From: Aneurinibacillus thermoaerophilus
GTDB taxonomy: Bacteria; Bacillota; Bacilli; Aneurinibacillales; Aneurinibacillaceae
Direction: 5' to 3'
Length of the DNA stretch: 64,000 nt
Assembly: GCF_900099925.1 (NCBI RefSeq)
Contig: NZ_FNDE01000003.1
Location: 62,001 to 126,000 of the forward strand
Shown here piece by piece: positions 27,967-37,006 of this stretch. Under the pieces are notes generated by a model. The model saw nothing but the letters and a program-made list of their open reading frames with translations, did not search any database and was not told where the DNA came from. The position numbers and the translations under genes are program-made. Each line of letters opens with the position of its first letter. Within the stretch, counting starts at the first letter, position 1.

Positions 27967-29949
27967 TTATTCCTCCTCCATTACAAACTTCACGTTGTTT
28001 TCGATCCACTCGCGGCGCGGCGGTACTTTATCGCCCATTAAAATAGTGACAATTCGCTCCGCTTCTGACGCTTCTTCCAAATCCACCTGAATCAGCTTGC
28101 GTGTAGCAGGATTCATCGTCGTGTCCCACAACTGTTCTGCGTTCATCTCGCCAAGCCCTTTGTAGCGCTGAATTTCTGCCTGGCTGCCCATTTTCTTCTG
28201 CGCAACAATTCGCTCTTCGTCCGTCCAGGCATAGATGATTTCCTGCCCTTTCTTTCCCTGCTTGTACACCTTGTACAGCGGAGGTTGCGCAATAAATACT
28301 TTGCCGCGTTTGATAAGTTCAGGGAAGTAACGGTAGAACAGCGTTAGCAGTAAAATCTGAATATGCGCGCCGTCATAATCGGCATCCGTCATAATAATAA
28401 TTTTGTCAAACGCGCAATCGTTGGCATTGAACTCATCACCGATCCCCGTGCCAAGAACTTCGACAATCGTGTTGATTTCTTCATTCCCGTTCGGGCCAAT
28501 GACTTCATAAATTTTCTTCTTTTCCACGTTAATCGGTTTCCCGCGCAAACTCAGCACTGCCTGAAAACTGCGGTCGCGACCATTAATGGCAGAACCGCCC
28601 GCCGAGTCACCCTCAACGATAAACAATTCATTGCGCGCAGGGTCTTTTTTGCTCGGTGGCGTGTACTTGTCACTTATGGTTCGCTTGCCCTTCTTTTTGC
28701 CTTTCTTTCCGGAACCCCGCAACGCTTCCGCCGCCTTCTTAATTTCTTCTTTAATGCGGCGTGACTCAATGGCCCGCTCAATAATCAAGCGGGCGATATC
28801 TGGATTCTCTTCAAGGAAGAAGCTCATTTTCTCACTGACAAACGCTTCGACCGCAGACCGAGCTTCCTCGCTGCCCAGCTTGTCTTTTGTCTGGCTTTCA
28901 AACTGCGGATCGTCCATCCGAATGCTGAGCACCGCCATCAACCCTTCCCGGTAATCATTCCCGGTCAGGTTTTTGTCATTTTTCTTCAAAAGCGCGTTCT
29001 TACGCGCGTATTCGTTGCACACTTTCGTAAACGCATTGCGGAAACCGGACACATGCGTTCCTTCATCGATGGTCGGAATCGTATTGACATAGGAGAGCAG
29101 GTTTTCCGACGTGTTATCGTTATATTGAAAAGCGAGTTCAATTTCAATTCCGTCCTTTTCGCCTTCAAAATATACGATATCGTGCAGCGTATTTTTTCCA
29201 TCATTTAAATATTCAATGAACGCTTTAATGCCTTCGTCAAAGTGAAACGTCTCCTTCCCAGGCGCACCCGGGCGCATATCGTGCAGATGAATGGTGACGC
29301 CCTTTAACAAAAATGCATTGTCGCGCAGCCTCTCGCGCAAAATGTTATACTGGATGTTAATGTCGCCAAAGATACGCTTATCTGGAAGAAATGTGACCTT
29401 TGTTCCAGTTTTTCGCGTCGTGCCGACGATTTCAAGGTCGGTCACAGGATGACCGGCTTTAAAATCTCCGTCCGCTCCCTCCACATATTCAAAACGTTGG
29501 CGGTAGATATGGCCGTCACGGTAAATTTCTACCTCAAGCCATTCGGAAAGCGCGTTCACGACGCTGGCTCCCACGCCATGTAGTCCGCCTGACTTCTTGT
29601 ATCCTTCTCCGCCGCCGAACTTACCCCCGGCATGGAGAACGGTAAAGACGACAGTAGGCGTCGGAATGCCTTCGTCTTTATTCATCCCGGTCGGGATTCC
29701 GCGGCCATTGTCTTCGATACTAATGCTTTTATCCGGATGAATCGTAATTTTAATGGTATCGCAATAACCGGCCAACACCTCGTCTTTGGAGTTATCGATA
29801 ATTTCCCAGATAAGATGGTGCAAGCCGCGGCTGCCGGTTGAACCGATATACATCCCAGGTCTGACGCGAACAGCGGTCAAACCTTTGAGGACACGAATAT
29901 CATCATCGCTATATGCTGTTACATTCAGTGATACGCTTGGATGACTCAA
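27967..29949 (-). CDS. parE: DNA topoisomerase IV subunit B
   Basis: 660 residues. ATPase GHKL motifs (DNGRGIPTG, GLHGVGASVVNALS), the TOPRIM motif VEGDSAGGSA with TDADYDGAHI, and the C-terminal RYKGLGEMN. The length and neighbour parC distinguish it from GyrB. Start TTG at 29949 after AGGAGGGGA. Confidence 0.96.
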   Translation of the reverse strand: MSHPSVSLNVTAYSDDDIRVLKGLTAVRVRPGMYIGSTGSRGLHHLIWEIIDNSKDEVLAGYCDTIKITIHPDKSISIEDNGRGIPTGMNKDEGIPTPTVVFTVLHAGGKFGGGEGYKKSGGLHGVGASVVNALSEWLEVEIYRDGHIYRQRFEYVEGADGDFKAGHPVTDLEIVGTTRKTGTKVTFLPDKRIFGDINIQYNILRERLRDNAFLLKGVTIHLHDMRPGAPGKETFHFDEGIKAFIEYLNDGKNTLHDIVYFEGEKDGIEIELAFQYNDNTSENLLSYVNTIPTIDEGTHVSGFRNAFTKVCNEYARKNALLKKNDKNLTGNDYREGLMAVLSIRMDDPQFESQTKDKLGSEEARSAVEAFVSEKMSFFLEENPDIARLIIERAIESRRIKEEIKKAAEALRGSGKKGKKKGKRTISDKYTPPSKKDPARNELFIVEGDSAGGSAINGRDRSFQAVLSLRGKPINVEKKKIYEVIGPNGNEEINTIVEVLGTGIGDEFNANDCAFDKIIIMTDADYDGAHIQILLLTLFYRYFPELIKRGKVFIAQPPLYKVYKQGKKGQEIIYAWTDEERIVAQKKMGSQAEIQRYKGLGEMNAEQLWDTTMNPATRKLIQVDLEEASEAERIVTILMGDKVPPRREWIENNVKFVMEEE

Positions 29950-30112
29950 ATCTATCCCCTCCTGTTTCTTTCATTACAATGTACTTGTTTTTATAGCGAA
30001 AAGCAATATTCGCCAATTTAGCTGCCGTTCGTTTCCTCTTCTATTATACACAAAACTTCAAAGAACAAGAACGTTTGTTTGTGTGCAGAATTTTTAAAAG
30101 AGAAAGAAAAAC

Positions 30113-30135
30113 GGAGCGGATACAGCTTCCGCTCC
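30113..30135 (-). terminator. thiE terminator
   Basis: Arms GGAGCGGA and TCCGCTCC; T-rich sequence follows on the minus strand. Confidence 0.65.
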
Positions 30136-30143
30136 ATGTCTGT

Positions 30144-30794
30144 TTATTTTCCGATAAACGGGGCTACCGCCTGCTTCAGGCGAACGGTCGCCTGTTTCGG
30201 GTCCGGCTGCCCGACGATCGCTGAAATGACGGCCACGCCATTTGCCCCCTGTTCCATAACTTCTGCGCAATTTTCAGCAGTAATGCCACCAATCCCCACG
30301 ATCGGCAAAGCCGAAAACTTGCGAATTTCCCCGATCAACGCTGGCGTTACTGGATCGCCTGCATCCGCTTTGCTACCGGTTGCGTAAATCGCGCCGACTC
30401 CTAGATAATCGGCTCCTTGCTCAATTGCCCAGCGCGCTTCTGCCACCGAAGACGCCGAAACACCGATAAACATATGGTCACCAATCAGTTTACGCGCCTC
30501 ACCCGCTGGAAGGTCATCCTGTCCGACATGCACTCCGTCCGCGTCCAGCAACATCGCTACATCTACCCTGTCATTGACAACAAATAGCACATCGTGCTCA
30601 CGGCATAGTTCCCGCATTTTCCGCCCCACTTCCAATACCCGCCGGAGAGGGGCTTTTTTCTCGCGTAATTGCACAACATCGACACCGCCCTCGATAGCCA
30701 GGCGGACAGTTTCCAGTGCGCTACGTCCTCCCGCGTTATCGATGCCAAGCACAAGATAGACGCCCAAACGTTCCTGCCATGCTTCTGGGTTCAT
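30144..30794 (-). CDS. thiE: Thiamine-phosphate synthase
   Basis: 216 residues. Joins the pyrimidine (HMP-PP) and thiazole (THZ-P) moieties to give thiamine phosphate. Family motifs QLREKKAPLR, VHVGQDDLPAGEAR and GVGAIYATGSKADAG are present in a TIM-barrel layout. It lies 27 bp after thiM, so a two-gene salvage operon. I found no TPP riboswitch upstream of the pair. Confidence 0.95.
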   Translation of the reverse strand: MNPEAWQERLGVYLVLGIDNAGGRSALETVRLAIEGGVDVVQLREKKAPLRRVLEVGRKMRELCREHDVLFVVNDRVDVAMLLDADGVHVGQDDLPAGEARKLIGDHMFIGVSASSVAEARWAIEQGADYLGVGAIYATGSKADAGDPVTPALIGEIRKFSALPIVGIGGITAENCAEVMEQGANGVAVISAIVGQPDPKQATVRLKQAVAPFIGK

Positions 30795-30821
30795 TGCTAT
30801 CCTCTCTTTTCTTTTGTTTGT

Positions 30822-31622
30822 TTATTTTTCTGTAATATCTGCCATTTCGATAATTTGTGCTTCTTCGAGATTGTACAGCGCATCAAGAAGTGCAATCTGG
30901 TACGAACCCGGGGCAGATACAATTTGTCGCGCCAGTTCCGCAGCGACACCGTAGCTCGCAAGTCCCGCGGCTGCCGCGAACACGAAATCTTGTTCTACGG
31001 CGGCATAAGCCCCAAGAATGGAAGTAAGCAAGCACCCGGTGCCAGTAACCCGGGTCAACATCTCGTCTCCGTTACGAATCATATACAGCTTGTCAGGCCC
31101 GGCCACCACGTCCGTTTTACCGGTAATCGCAACAACCGTGCCCAGCGCTTTCGTCGCCTTTCTGGCAAGTTCTTCCGTATCTCCGCCTTTCTCTCCGGCA
31201 TCCACACCTTTAATCTCCCATGACTCGCCGATTACATTGGCAATCTCCGCTGCATTGCCGCGAATAATGGCAATATCAAGTTCGTTGACAATACGACGCG
31301 CCATTTCCGTCCGAAATGGCGTCGCCCCGGCTCCGACCGGATCAAACACAACCGGAACCCCGTGCTTATTGGCCGATTTTCCGGCGATCAACATTGCCTC
31401 TACCGTTTCCCTCGTGAGCGTGCCCATGTTCAGCACAAGGGCACCCGCAATCTTCGCCATATCAGCTACTTCTTCAGGAGCGTACGCCATCACCGGGGAA
31501 ACGCCAAGCGCCAATAACCCATTAGCCGTAAAATTTGTTACCACTACGTTTGTTATATTATGTACAAGCGGTTTTTTTTCACGCAGCTTCAAAAGCAAAG
31601 CTGCAGCCTCCTGTCCAAGCAT
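30822..31622 (-). CDS. thiM: Hydroxyethylthiazole kinase
   Basis: 266 residues, normal length. Phosphorylates 4-methyl-5-(2-hydroxyethyl)thiazole in thiamine salvage. Motifs [20 protein letters not shown] and [18 protein letters not shown] (anion hole and catalytic region) are clear. The ATG at 31622 follows AAAAAGGAGG. Upstream DNA lacks TPP-riboswitch consensus blocks. Confidence 0.95.
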   Translation of the reverse strand: MLGQEAAALLLKLREKKPLVHNITNVVVTNFTANGLLALGVSPVMAYAPEEVADMAKIAGALVLNMGTLTRETVEAMLIAGKSANKHGVPVVFDPVGAGATPFRTEMARRIVNELDIAIIRGNAAEIANVIGESWEIKGVDAGEKGGDTEELARKATKALGTVVAITGKTDVVAGPDKLYMIRNGDEMLTRVTGTGCLLTSILGAYAAVEQDFVFAAAAGLASYGVAAELARQIVSAPGSYQIALLDALYNLEEAQIIEMADITEK

Positions 31623-31674
31623 AACATTTCCTCCTTTTTATCTTAGTCGGACATGAAAAAAACTTGTGCCAATC

Positions 31675-31731
31675 TTAATATAATCTTAATGCTAACAAAA
31701 CAAAATACTTACATACCTATAGTAGTATAAT
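31675..31731 (+). promoter_or_regulatory. PhoP-box-like repeat and sigma-A -10 driving candidate sRNA 1
   Basis: TTAATA-TAATC-TTAATG (31675-31691) has the 11-bp period of Bacillus PhoP boxes (TTHAYA-N5-TTHAYA). A perfect TATAAT lies at 31726-31731, with no recognisable -35, as expected of an activator-dependent promoter. Confidence 0.5.
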
Positions 31732-31737
31732 GAGTGG

Positions 31738-31815
31738 ATTGATCTCCAAAATCATGCCACATTCTGTGGCAGCCCCATTCTCTTTGGTCCCGGCCATTTA
31801 GCCGGGACAATTTTT
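31738..31815 (+). ncRNA. Candidate small RNA 1 (about 78 nt)
   Basis: It starts about 7 nt after a perfect TATAAT. It contains a 7-bp hairpin TGCCACA-TTC-TGTGGCA, an unpaired C-rich stretch GCCCCATTCTCTTT, and a strong terminator (GTCCCGGC, loop CATTTA, GCCGGGAC, then AATTTTT). No plausible open reading frame. Unpaired C-rich stretches in Bacillus sRNAs often pair with Shine-Dalgarno sequences, so post-transcriptional repression is a possible role. No known family is recognised. Confidence 0.5.
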
Positions 31816-31867
31816 AACACAATCTTAACAAAATGATGATACAAAATTCGTATTCTGCGTGTATTCT
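31814..31867 (+). promoter_or_regulatory. PhoP-box-like repeat and -10 driving candidate sRNA 2
   Basis: TTAACA-CAATC-TTAACA (31814-31830) is an exact direct repeat with 11-bp period, matching the Bacillus PhoP consensus. A TATTCT -10 candidate lies at 31862-31867, 31 bp after the box; the gap is 34 bp for the upstream copy. Confidence 0.55.
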
Positions 31868-31873
31868 AAAACT

Positions 31874-31966
31874 AAGCATAGTCTTGTCCCACTGCCTCTT
31901 ACCCGAGCTTAGGAGCATATGGGCACACCTCTTTTCAATTGAGCCTTCTTCCAGGCTCTTTTTTTT
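31874..31966 (+). ncRNA. Candidate small RNA 2 (about 93 nt)
   Basis: CTAAGC and GCTTAG would close a loop holding C-rich segments (GTCCCACTGCC, TTACCC). The transcript ends in a terminator with perfect arms GAGCCT and AGGCTC followed by eight T. No credible reading frame or ribosome site. It is not similar in sequence to sRNA 1 but shares its promoter layout. Confidence 0.5.
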
Positions 31967-32014
31967 ATAGTTATGTAGCACAACTTAGGGGCCACATATT
32001 TTAATGCGCCCCCG

Positions 32015-32506
32015 TTACTCTTCCTTGTCGATCCACTCTAAGTCCGGCGTCGCCACCCATTCCGGTCTAAGCCCCCTCTGGGCGGCATACTGTCTAACCC
32101 ATTCGTTCATTACCTTCTGTGTCCCTTGATACTGGCAAATGATTTTCCGTATCGCTTCATTCAATTCTTCCTGTTCTAGCCCTCGATGCCTTTCTCTAAA
32201 TCTCATGATACGAAGATTGGCCTTTACGTTATTTTCTATTTTGGCAAACGCGCTAATATAACGAATCACACTCGCTTGGTCAGCCGGATTCATTTCATCC
32301 ATAACATAACGATCAGTCAATTCCGACAAGCTCTTTCTGAGTTCATCCGGCTCCATCTTCTCTTCGTAAACACGCTGTGTCACTTCATCCATATACAACT
32401 TAATCTTTTCCGACTCTACTAAATCTCCAAAAAGGAAAGTGAATACTGAATCACTAATTTTTTTGCTCTTTTTTTTATGAATCGTGCATCCATTTTCTGT
32501 GCCCAT
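32015..32506 (-). CDS. Hypothetical charged helical protein
   Basis: 163 residues, unrecognised. A Lys-rich N-terminus (IHKKKSKKISD) is followed by predicted helices (LYMDEVTQRVYEEKMEPDEL, VIRYISAFAKIENNVKANLR). No membrane segment. The ATG at 32506 was chosen because GAGGTGG lies 7 nt before it, inside the longer frame. Confidence 0.65.
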   Translation of the reverse strand: MGTENGCTIHKKKSKKISDSVFTFLFGDLVESEKIKLYMDEVTQRVYEEKMEPDELRKSLSELTDRYVMDEMNPADQASVIRYISAFAKIENNVKANLRIMRFRERHRGLEQEELNEAIRKIICQYQGTQKVMNEWVRQYAAQRGLRPEWVATPDLEWIDKEE

Positions 32507-32707
32507 ATTCGTCCACCTCATTTTCCTGTTATTATAATACTACGAAAATGAGCACTAAAACAGCATATATCTATCTACAATATAGTTATTTAGAATGATT
32601 TATTCCCTCCTCTTTATATAAATATTCAAGGCTTTTGCCATAAAATTCATTCGTTTCTCATCGTAGAAGACAAGTGGATAGGAAAACACAAAGAGTCTTT
32701 TGCCCTA

Positions 32708-33625
32708 TTATTTTACCAGCATTCCTTTCAACACAAAGGCTACGTTAGCCGGGCGCTCGGCCAGACGACGCATAAAATATCCATACCAGTCATTGCCATA
32801 CGGTACATAAACACGCATCGTATAGCCCTGGCGCACCAGTTCAAGTTGTGACTGGGGACGGATGCCGTACAGCATCTGAAATTCAAATCTGTGCCGTGGA
32901 ATGTTATACCTTGCAACAAGCTGCTTTGTAAATTCAATAATTTTATCGTCGTGAGTGGCCACTGCCGTATGGCTTCCACTCAAAAGATGCGCTTTAATGA
33001 TACGCTTATAATTTTCATCCACGTCTTTCTTGTCCGGATACGTCACCTCAGGTAATTCTTTATACGCACCTTTAACGAGCCGGAGCGGCACACCACGCAG
33101 CGTTTCCACATCTTTTTCCGCCCGGTATAAATAAGCCTGAATTACGGTCCCCACATTGCTGTATTCCCGGCGCAATTCACGCAACAAGTCAATCGTTATC
33201 TGACAATGACTGTAATCTTCCATATCGATCCTTACAAAATTTCCGTATTTCTTCGCCCTTTCCAAAATACGTTGCATATTGACGCGGCACAAGTCTCTGT
33301 CAATATCAAGTCCAAGCTGAGTCAGCTTTAGCGAAAGATTGCTTTTGACTCTTGCCGCGTGAATCGCATCAAGAGTACGAATACAATAATCAGCTGCTTC
33401 CACCGCCTCTTCTCGGCTCGAGACAAACTCGCCGAGATGGTCAAGCGTGCATACGAGCCCCTGCTTATTCAATTCTCTTACCTTGTTGATCGCTTCACGA
33501 ATCGTTTCTCCTGCTACAAAACGGTGCGCGCCGAAGCGAAGGCCCCACTTTTTCGCCGCCCGATTCAGCGTCCTGTTTTGCGACAGAAATAGAAAAAATT
33601 TTTTCATAGCCGTCTCGATGATCAT
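32708..33625 (-). CDS. Proline dehydrogenase
   Basis: 305 residues, the size of monofunctional Firmicute ProDH. Oxidises proline to pyrroline-5-carboxylate with FAD. Family motifs: VRIDMEDYSHCQ, RLVKGAYKE, FEFQMLYGIRPQ and RVYVPYGNDWYGYFMRRLAE. The ATG at 33625 lies 6 nt after AAGGTG, better placed than the GTG at 33634. It is divergent from a PAS/AAA+ sigma-54 activator and preceded by a good sigma-54 promoter and an inverted repeat, so induction by that activator is likely. Confidence 0.93.
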   Translation of the reverse strand: MIIETAMKKFFLFLSQNRTLNRAAKKWGLRFGAHRFVAGETIREAINKVRELNKQGLVCTLDHLGEFVSSREEAVEAADYCIRTLDAIHAARVKSNLSLKLTQLGLDIDRDLCRVNMQRILERAKKYGNFVRIDMEDYSHCQITIDLLRELRREYSNVGTVIQAYLYRAEKDVETLRGVPLRLVKGAYKELPEVTYPDKKDVDENYKRIIKAHLLSGSHTAVATHDDKIIEFTKQLVARYNIPRHRFEFQMLYGIRPQSQLELVRQGYTMRVYVPYGNDWYGYFMRRLAERPANVAFVLKGMLVK

Positions 33626-33681
33626 ATCTTTCACCTTCCTGTCCTACGTCTTTCCCGTATCCCCAGGATCGCTTCTCTCCT

Positions 33682-33697
33682 GCCATCCATGCGCCAA
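33682..33697 (-). promoter_or_regulatory. Sigma-54 promoter of the proline dehydrogenase gene
   Basis: On the minus strand TTGGCGC-ATGGA-TGGC has the invariant GG (-24) and GC (-12) at the correct 12-bp offset. One mismatch lies in each block of TGGCAC-N5-TTGC. It sits 57 bp upstream of the start codon. Confidence 0.6.
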
Positions 33698-33745
33698 AAA
33701 TTGTACATTCATTTCTTTTAATTGTATAATGATATTGTTACCACC

Positions 33746-33761
33746 TTTACATTTTTGTAAA
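33746..33761. promoter_or_regulatory. Candidate upstream activating sequence (inverted repeat)
   Basis: TTTACA-TTTT-TGTAAA, perfect arms, centred about 80 bp upstream of the predicted sigma-54 start site. This is the usual position for an enhancer-binding-protein site. Confidence 0.5.
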
Positions 33762-33827
33762 TCATCCCGGTTTTTCCGTCCATATTTTATACAACTTTGT
33801 TAATTATAATAAACTAGGTGATTACAA

Positions 33828-35417
33828 ATGAAAAAATATCCCTTTTCTTTTTATAACCCGCTCCTTCATAATCTTATGCAACCGCTTTCCACTTTGCCCA
33901 AACGTTTCGCTTCCGTTCGGGCTAAAGAAACACTTCGCCTGTTCGACTTAATTTCAGACAAGCCGGACGCCATCGATGTCGACGTCATCTCCGAAGCCGG
34001 GGAAACGGTCGGATATATTTCGGCGGAAACGCTGGTACAAGCGCTTTCCCGCGCACTGCGCGAATGCTTCGCGTTCTATGAAGGAGTGCTGCATACGGTT
34101 GATGATTCGCTGACTATTGTCGACGCGGAAGGAAACGTGATCGGCTGGAACAAACAGGCGGAAGCAATGTATCGCATCCCGTCGGAGGACATTCTGCACC
34201 ACCACATTACCCGCCATTTTAAAAAAGACGCGATCATGTTGCTCAAAAGCATTCGTGACGGTTCTTCCATCTCCCGTCATTACAATCAGCCACGCGAAGG
34301 AGCACACGTACTTATCAATACATCTCCGGTAATACTTTCTGGACGCATTATCGGCGGCATTTCTGCAGAAAAGGACATCAGCGATGTGGTGCGCCTGCAT
34401 GACCAGCTTTCCAGCACGACTGCCCACCTGCACAATTTGGAAACCGAACGATACGCCGAACAGCAGGAAGATCCGTTCTATAAGATTAAAGGGCGCAGCA
34501 CAGCGATCACACACGCAATCGAACTGGCCCGAAAAGTGGCCCATACTGACGCAACCCTGTTAATCACCGGAGAATCCGGTGTCGGAAAAGAATTGTTTGC
34601 TGAAGCGGTACACCGCGCAAGCCCGCGGAAAGAGGGGCCATTTGTTGCGCTGAACTGTGGCGCAATTCCGGCTGCCCTGTTTGAAAGTGAACTGTTTGGC
34701 TATGAAAAAGGCGCCTTCACCGGCGCGGTTCACGAAGGGAAAAAAGGAAAGATCGATATGGCTGCTGGAGGCACGCTGTTTCTTGACGAAATCGGTGAAC
34801 TTCCGCTTGATCAACAAGTGAAACTGCTACGTGTTCTGCAAGAACGGCAGTTTTACCGTGTAGGAGGACATAAACCGATTCCGACCAATGTACGTATTGT
34901 AGCCGCAACCAACCGCAACCTTGAGGAAATGGTGGAAGCGGGACAGTTCCGCCAGGATCTGTTCTATCGACTGAATGTTATATCCGTGGCTATCCCCCCG
35001 CTGCGCGAACGAAAAGAGGATATTCCGGAACTGGCACAGCTGTTTTTGAAGGAGTTTGCAGTCAAATATGGCAAACCGTTTCCAGAGTTGGCACCGAAAA
35101 CGATCGTATTGCTGCTGGAATACGCGTGGCCAGGAAACATCCGACAGCTACGCAATCTGATGGAGCGCCTTGTTATTTTAACGGATCAAAAACGGATAGA
35201 GCCGGAGCATCTTCCCGAAGGGTTTCTCCCCTCCCAGACACCACTGGTTCCTCAAGCTTCTCTTCCTCGCAAAATAACAGGACGAAATGAATACGAGGAG
35301 CTGGTGGAAGCGCTCCGGACAACATACGGCAACAAGTCGGCTGCGGCTCAGTTACTTGGCATCTCGCGTGTAACATTGTACAACAGAATGAAGAAATACA
35401 ATATCCAGATCGAATAG
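33828..35417 (+). CDS. PAS-domain sigma-54 enhancer-binding protein (RocR-like)
   Basis: 529 residues. A PAS-type sensor lies at about 85-190 (VDDSLTIVDAEGNVIGWNKQ). The AAA+ domain has Walker A GESGVGKELFAEA, sigma-54 contact loop GAFTGA and LFLDEIGELPLDQQ. A Fis-type helix-turn-helix ends the protein (NKSAAAQLLGISRVTLYNRM). No receiver domain, so it is ligand- rather than kinase-controlled. The ATG at 33828 follows AGGTGAT. Probably activates the divergent proline dehydrogenase gene; proline or a related amino acid as signal is inference. Confidence 0.92.
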   Translation: MKKYPFSFYNPLLHNLMQPLSTLPKRFASVRAKETLRLFDLISDKPDAIDVDVISEAGETVGYISAETLVQALSRALRECFAFYEGVLHTVDDSLTIVDAEGNVIGWNKQAEAMYRIPSEDILHHHITRHFKKDAIMLLKSIRDGSSISRHYNQPREGAHVLINTSPVILSGRIIGGISAEKDISDVVRLHDQLSSTTAHLHNLETERYAEQQEDPFYKIKGRSTAITHAIELARKVAHTDATLLITGESGVGKELFAEAVHRASPRKEGPFVALNCGAIPAALFESELFGYEKGAFTGAVHEGKKGKIDMAAGGTLFLDEIGELPLDQQVKLLRVLQERQFYRVGGHKPIPTNVRIVAATNRNLEEMVEAGQFRQDLFYRLNVISVAIPPLRERKEDIPELAQLFLKEFAVKYGKPFPELAPKTIVLLLEYAWPGNIRQLRNLMERLVILTDQKRIEPEHLPEGFLPSQTPLVPQASLPRKITGRNEYEELVEALRTTYGNKSAAAQLLGISRVTLYNRMKKYNIQIE

Positions 35418-35432
35418 CGTCCTATCATGCCC

Positions 35433-35476
35433 CCTTGCTCTTCTCCTGTTTGCGTAAGCAGAAAAGAACAGCAAGG
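35433..35476. terminator. Bidirectional terminator
   Basis: CCTTGCTCTTCT pairs with AGAACAGCAAGG (one mismatch). It lies between convergent genes. Confidence 0.55.
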
Positions 35477-35527
35477 AGGCGGTTTTACTTCTGTGTGGAA
35501 GGGACAAGGTGCACGACCTGTCCCATG

Positions 35528-36685
35528 TTAAAATGCGGCGCGAATGATTTCTTTTATATCTTCCAGCGTTGCTTTGCGCGGGTTGGTCAATGCGCACGCG
35601 TCTTTCATCGCATTCACGGCCAACAGCTCGATATCTTCCTCCTTAGCACCCAGTTCGGCAAATCCTCTCGGAATGCCTACATCGCGCGCCAGCGTCTCAA
35701 TCGCTTCAATTGCTTTTTCCGCCGCTTCCCGCATCGACAGGCCGCTGATGTTTTCACCCATGGCTTCAGCGATATCGGCAAATCGCTCGGCTCGGGAAAT
35801 TAAGTTGAAACGCTCGACATGCGGCAAGAGAATCGCATTGCATACGCCGTGCGGCAAGTTATACACACCGCCAAACTGATGCGCAATCGCGTGCACATAC
35901 CCAAGTGAAGCGTTATTGAAGGCCATGCCTGCCAAAAACTGCGCGTACGACATATTTTCGCGCGCCTGTAGGTTTTCGCCGTTTGCTACGGCTACGCGCA
36001 AATTCCGGCTAATCAGGCGAATCGCCTGAAGCGCACATGCGTCTGTAATCGGGGTGGCGGCGGTTGAAACATAGGCTTCTACCGCATGCGTCAATGCATC
36101 CATCCCAGTTGCCGCGGTCAAAGCAGGCGGCTTTTTTACTGTCAGCATCGGGTCATTAATGGAGATCGTTGGCGTTACATGCTTGTCTACAATTGCCATT
36201 TTTACCGAGCGCGATGTATCGGTAATGATGCAAAAGCGGGTCATTTCACTGGCCGTACCGGAAGTCGTGTTTACCGCAAACAAGGGCACCATTGGCGATT
36301 GGGAACGATCCACTCCTTCATAATCATGAATCCTTCCGCCATTAGCGGCGACCAAACCAATCCCTTTCGCGCAATCGTGTGAACTTCCCCCGCCCAGTGA
36401 AATGATACAATCGCAATGTTCTTCACGGTACATGGCAAGACCAGCTTCTACATTTTTATCCGTCGGATTTGGTTCCGCTCCGGGAAAAATCGCAGCTTGT
36501 AAACCCGCTTCTTCCACATAGGCAGCCATTTGATCGGCTACGCCAAATTGATAAAGCCCTGCATCTGTGACGATAAGCGCTTTCTTTTTGCCGTATGATT
36601 TCATACGTTCCCCGATTTCCTTTGCCGCGCCAATCCCCATTATATTCACAGCCGGCATGTAAAATCCAAACACTTGATTTTCCAT
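35528..36685 (-). CDS. Iron-containing alcohol dehydrogenase
   Basis: 385 residues, group III ADH. NAD-binding [13 protein letters not shown], metal ligands in [12 protein letters not shown] and [16 protein letters not shown]. Oxidises alcohols or reduces aldehydes in the cytoplasm; substrate unknown. A well-matched sigma-54 promoter lies about 145 bp upstream, which suggests control by one of the two enhancer-binding proteins encoded nearby. Confidence 0.92.
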   Translation of the reverse strand: MENQVFGFYMPAVNIMGIGAAKEIGERMKSYGKKKALIVTDAGLYQFGVADQMAAYVEEAGLQAAIFPGAEPNPTDKNVEAGLAMYREEHCDCIISLGGGSSHDCAKGIGLVAANGGRIHDYEGVDRSQSPMVPLFAVNTTSGTASEMTRFCIITDTSRSVKMAIVDKHVTPTISINDPMLTVKKPPALTAATGMDALTHAVEAYVSTAATPITDACALQAIRLISRNLRVAVANGENLQARENMSYAQFLAGMAFNNASLGYVHAIAHQFGGVYNLPHGVCNAILLPHVERFNLISRAERFADIAEAMGENISGLSMREAAEKAIEAIETLARDVGIPRGFAELGAKEEDIELLAVNAMKDACALTNPRKATLEDIKEIIRAAF

Positions 36686-36828
36686 TTTTCTTCTCTCCTT
36701 TCAAATTCTTTACATGAAAATATTTTCTTTTTCGTTGCACCGTTGCTATAATTCTACTTATGAAGGAAAGAAAAAGAAGGAAGGCGGAAGTTCCCTCCCT
36801 GCTGTTTCGCTTCCACTATTCATCTAAC

Positions 36829-36843
36829 GCAAAGATTATGCCA
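36829..36843 (-). promoter_or_regulatory. Sigma-54 promoter of the alcohol dehydrogenase gene
   Basis: On the minus strand TGGCAT-AATCT-TTGC has GG and GC at the exact spacing and only one departure from TGGCAC-N5-TTGC. The rest of 36686-37006 holds no gene. A partial dyad, AAGCG and CGCTT with a 9-bp spacer near 36885-36905, might bind an activator. Confidence 0.6.
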
Positions 36844-37006
36844 AATTTTCCGATTAGTATAAATAGACAAAAAATATATTTCATAAGCGTTTTCTATGCG
36901 CTTCCGCTTTCAGAAGCAAAAAATCGCGGGAAAAAAGAGCAAGAATTCGGCGCTTTTAGCCAATTTTTTGTTACAATGTATCAAATCTCCGAAATGAGGG
37001 CGACAC

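Noticed and set aside
31623-31720. Possible TPP riboswitch or sigma-54 promoter (TTGGCACAAG on the minus strand) before thiM
   Set aside because: No thi-box blocks are present, and the TGGCAC has no GC at the -12 position.
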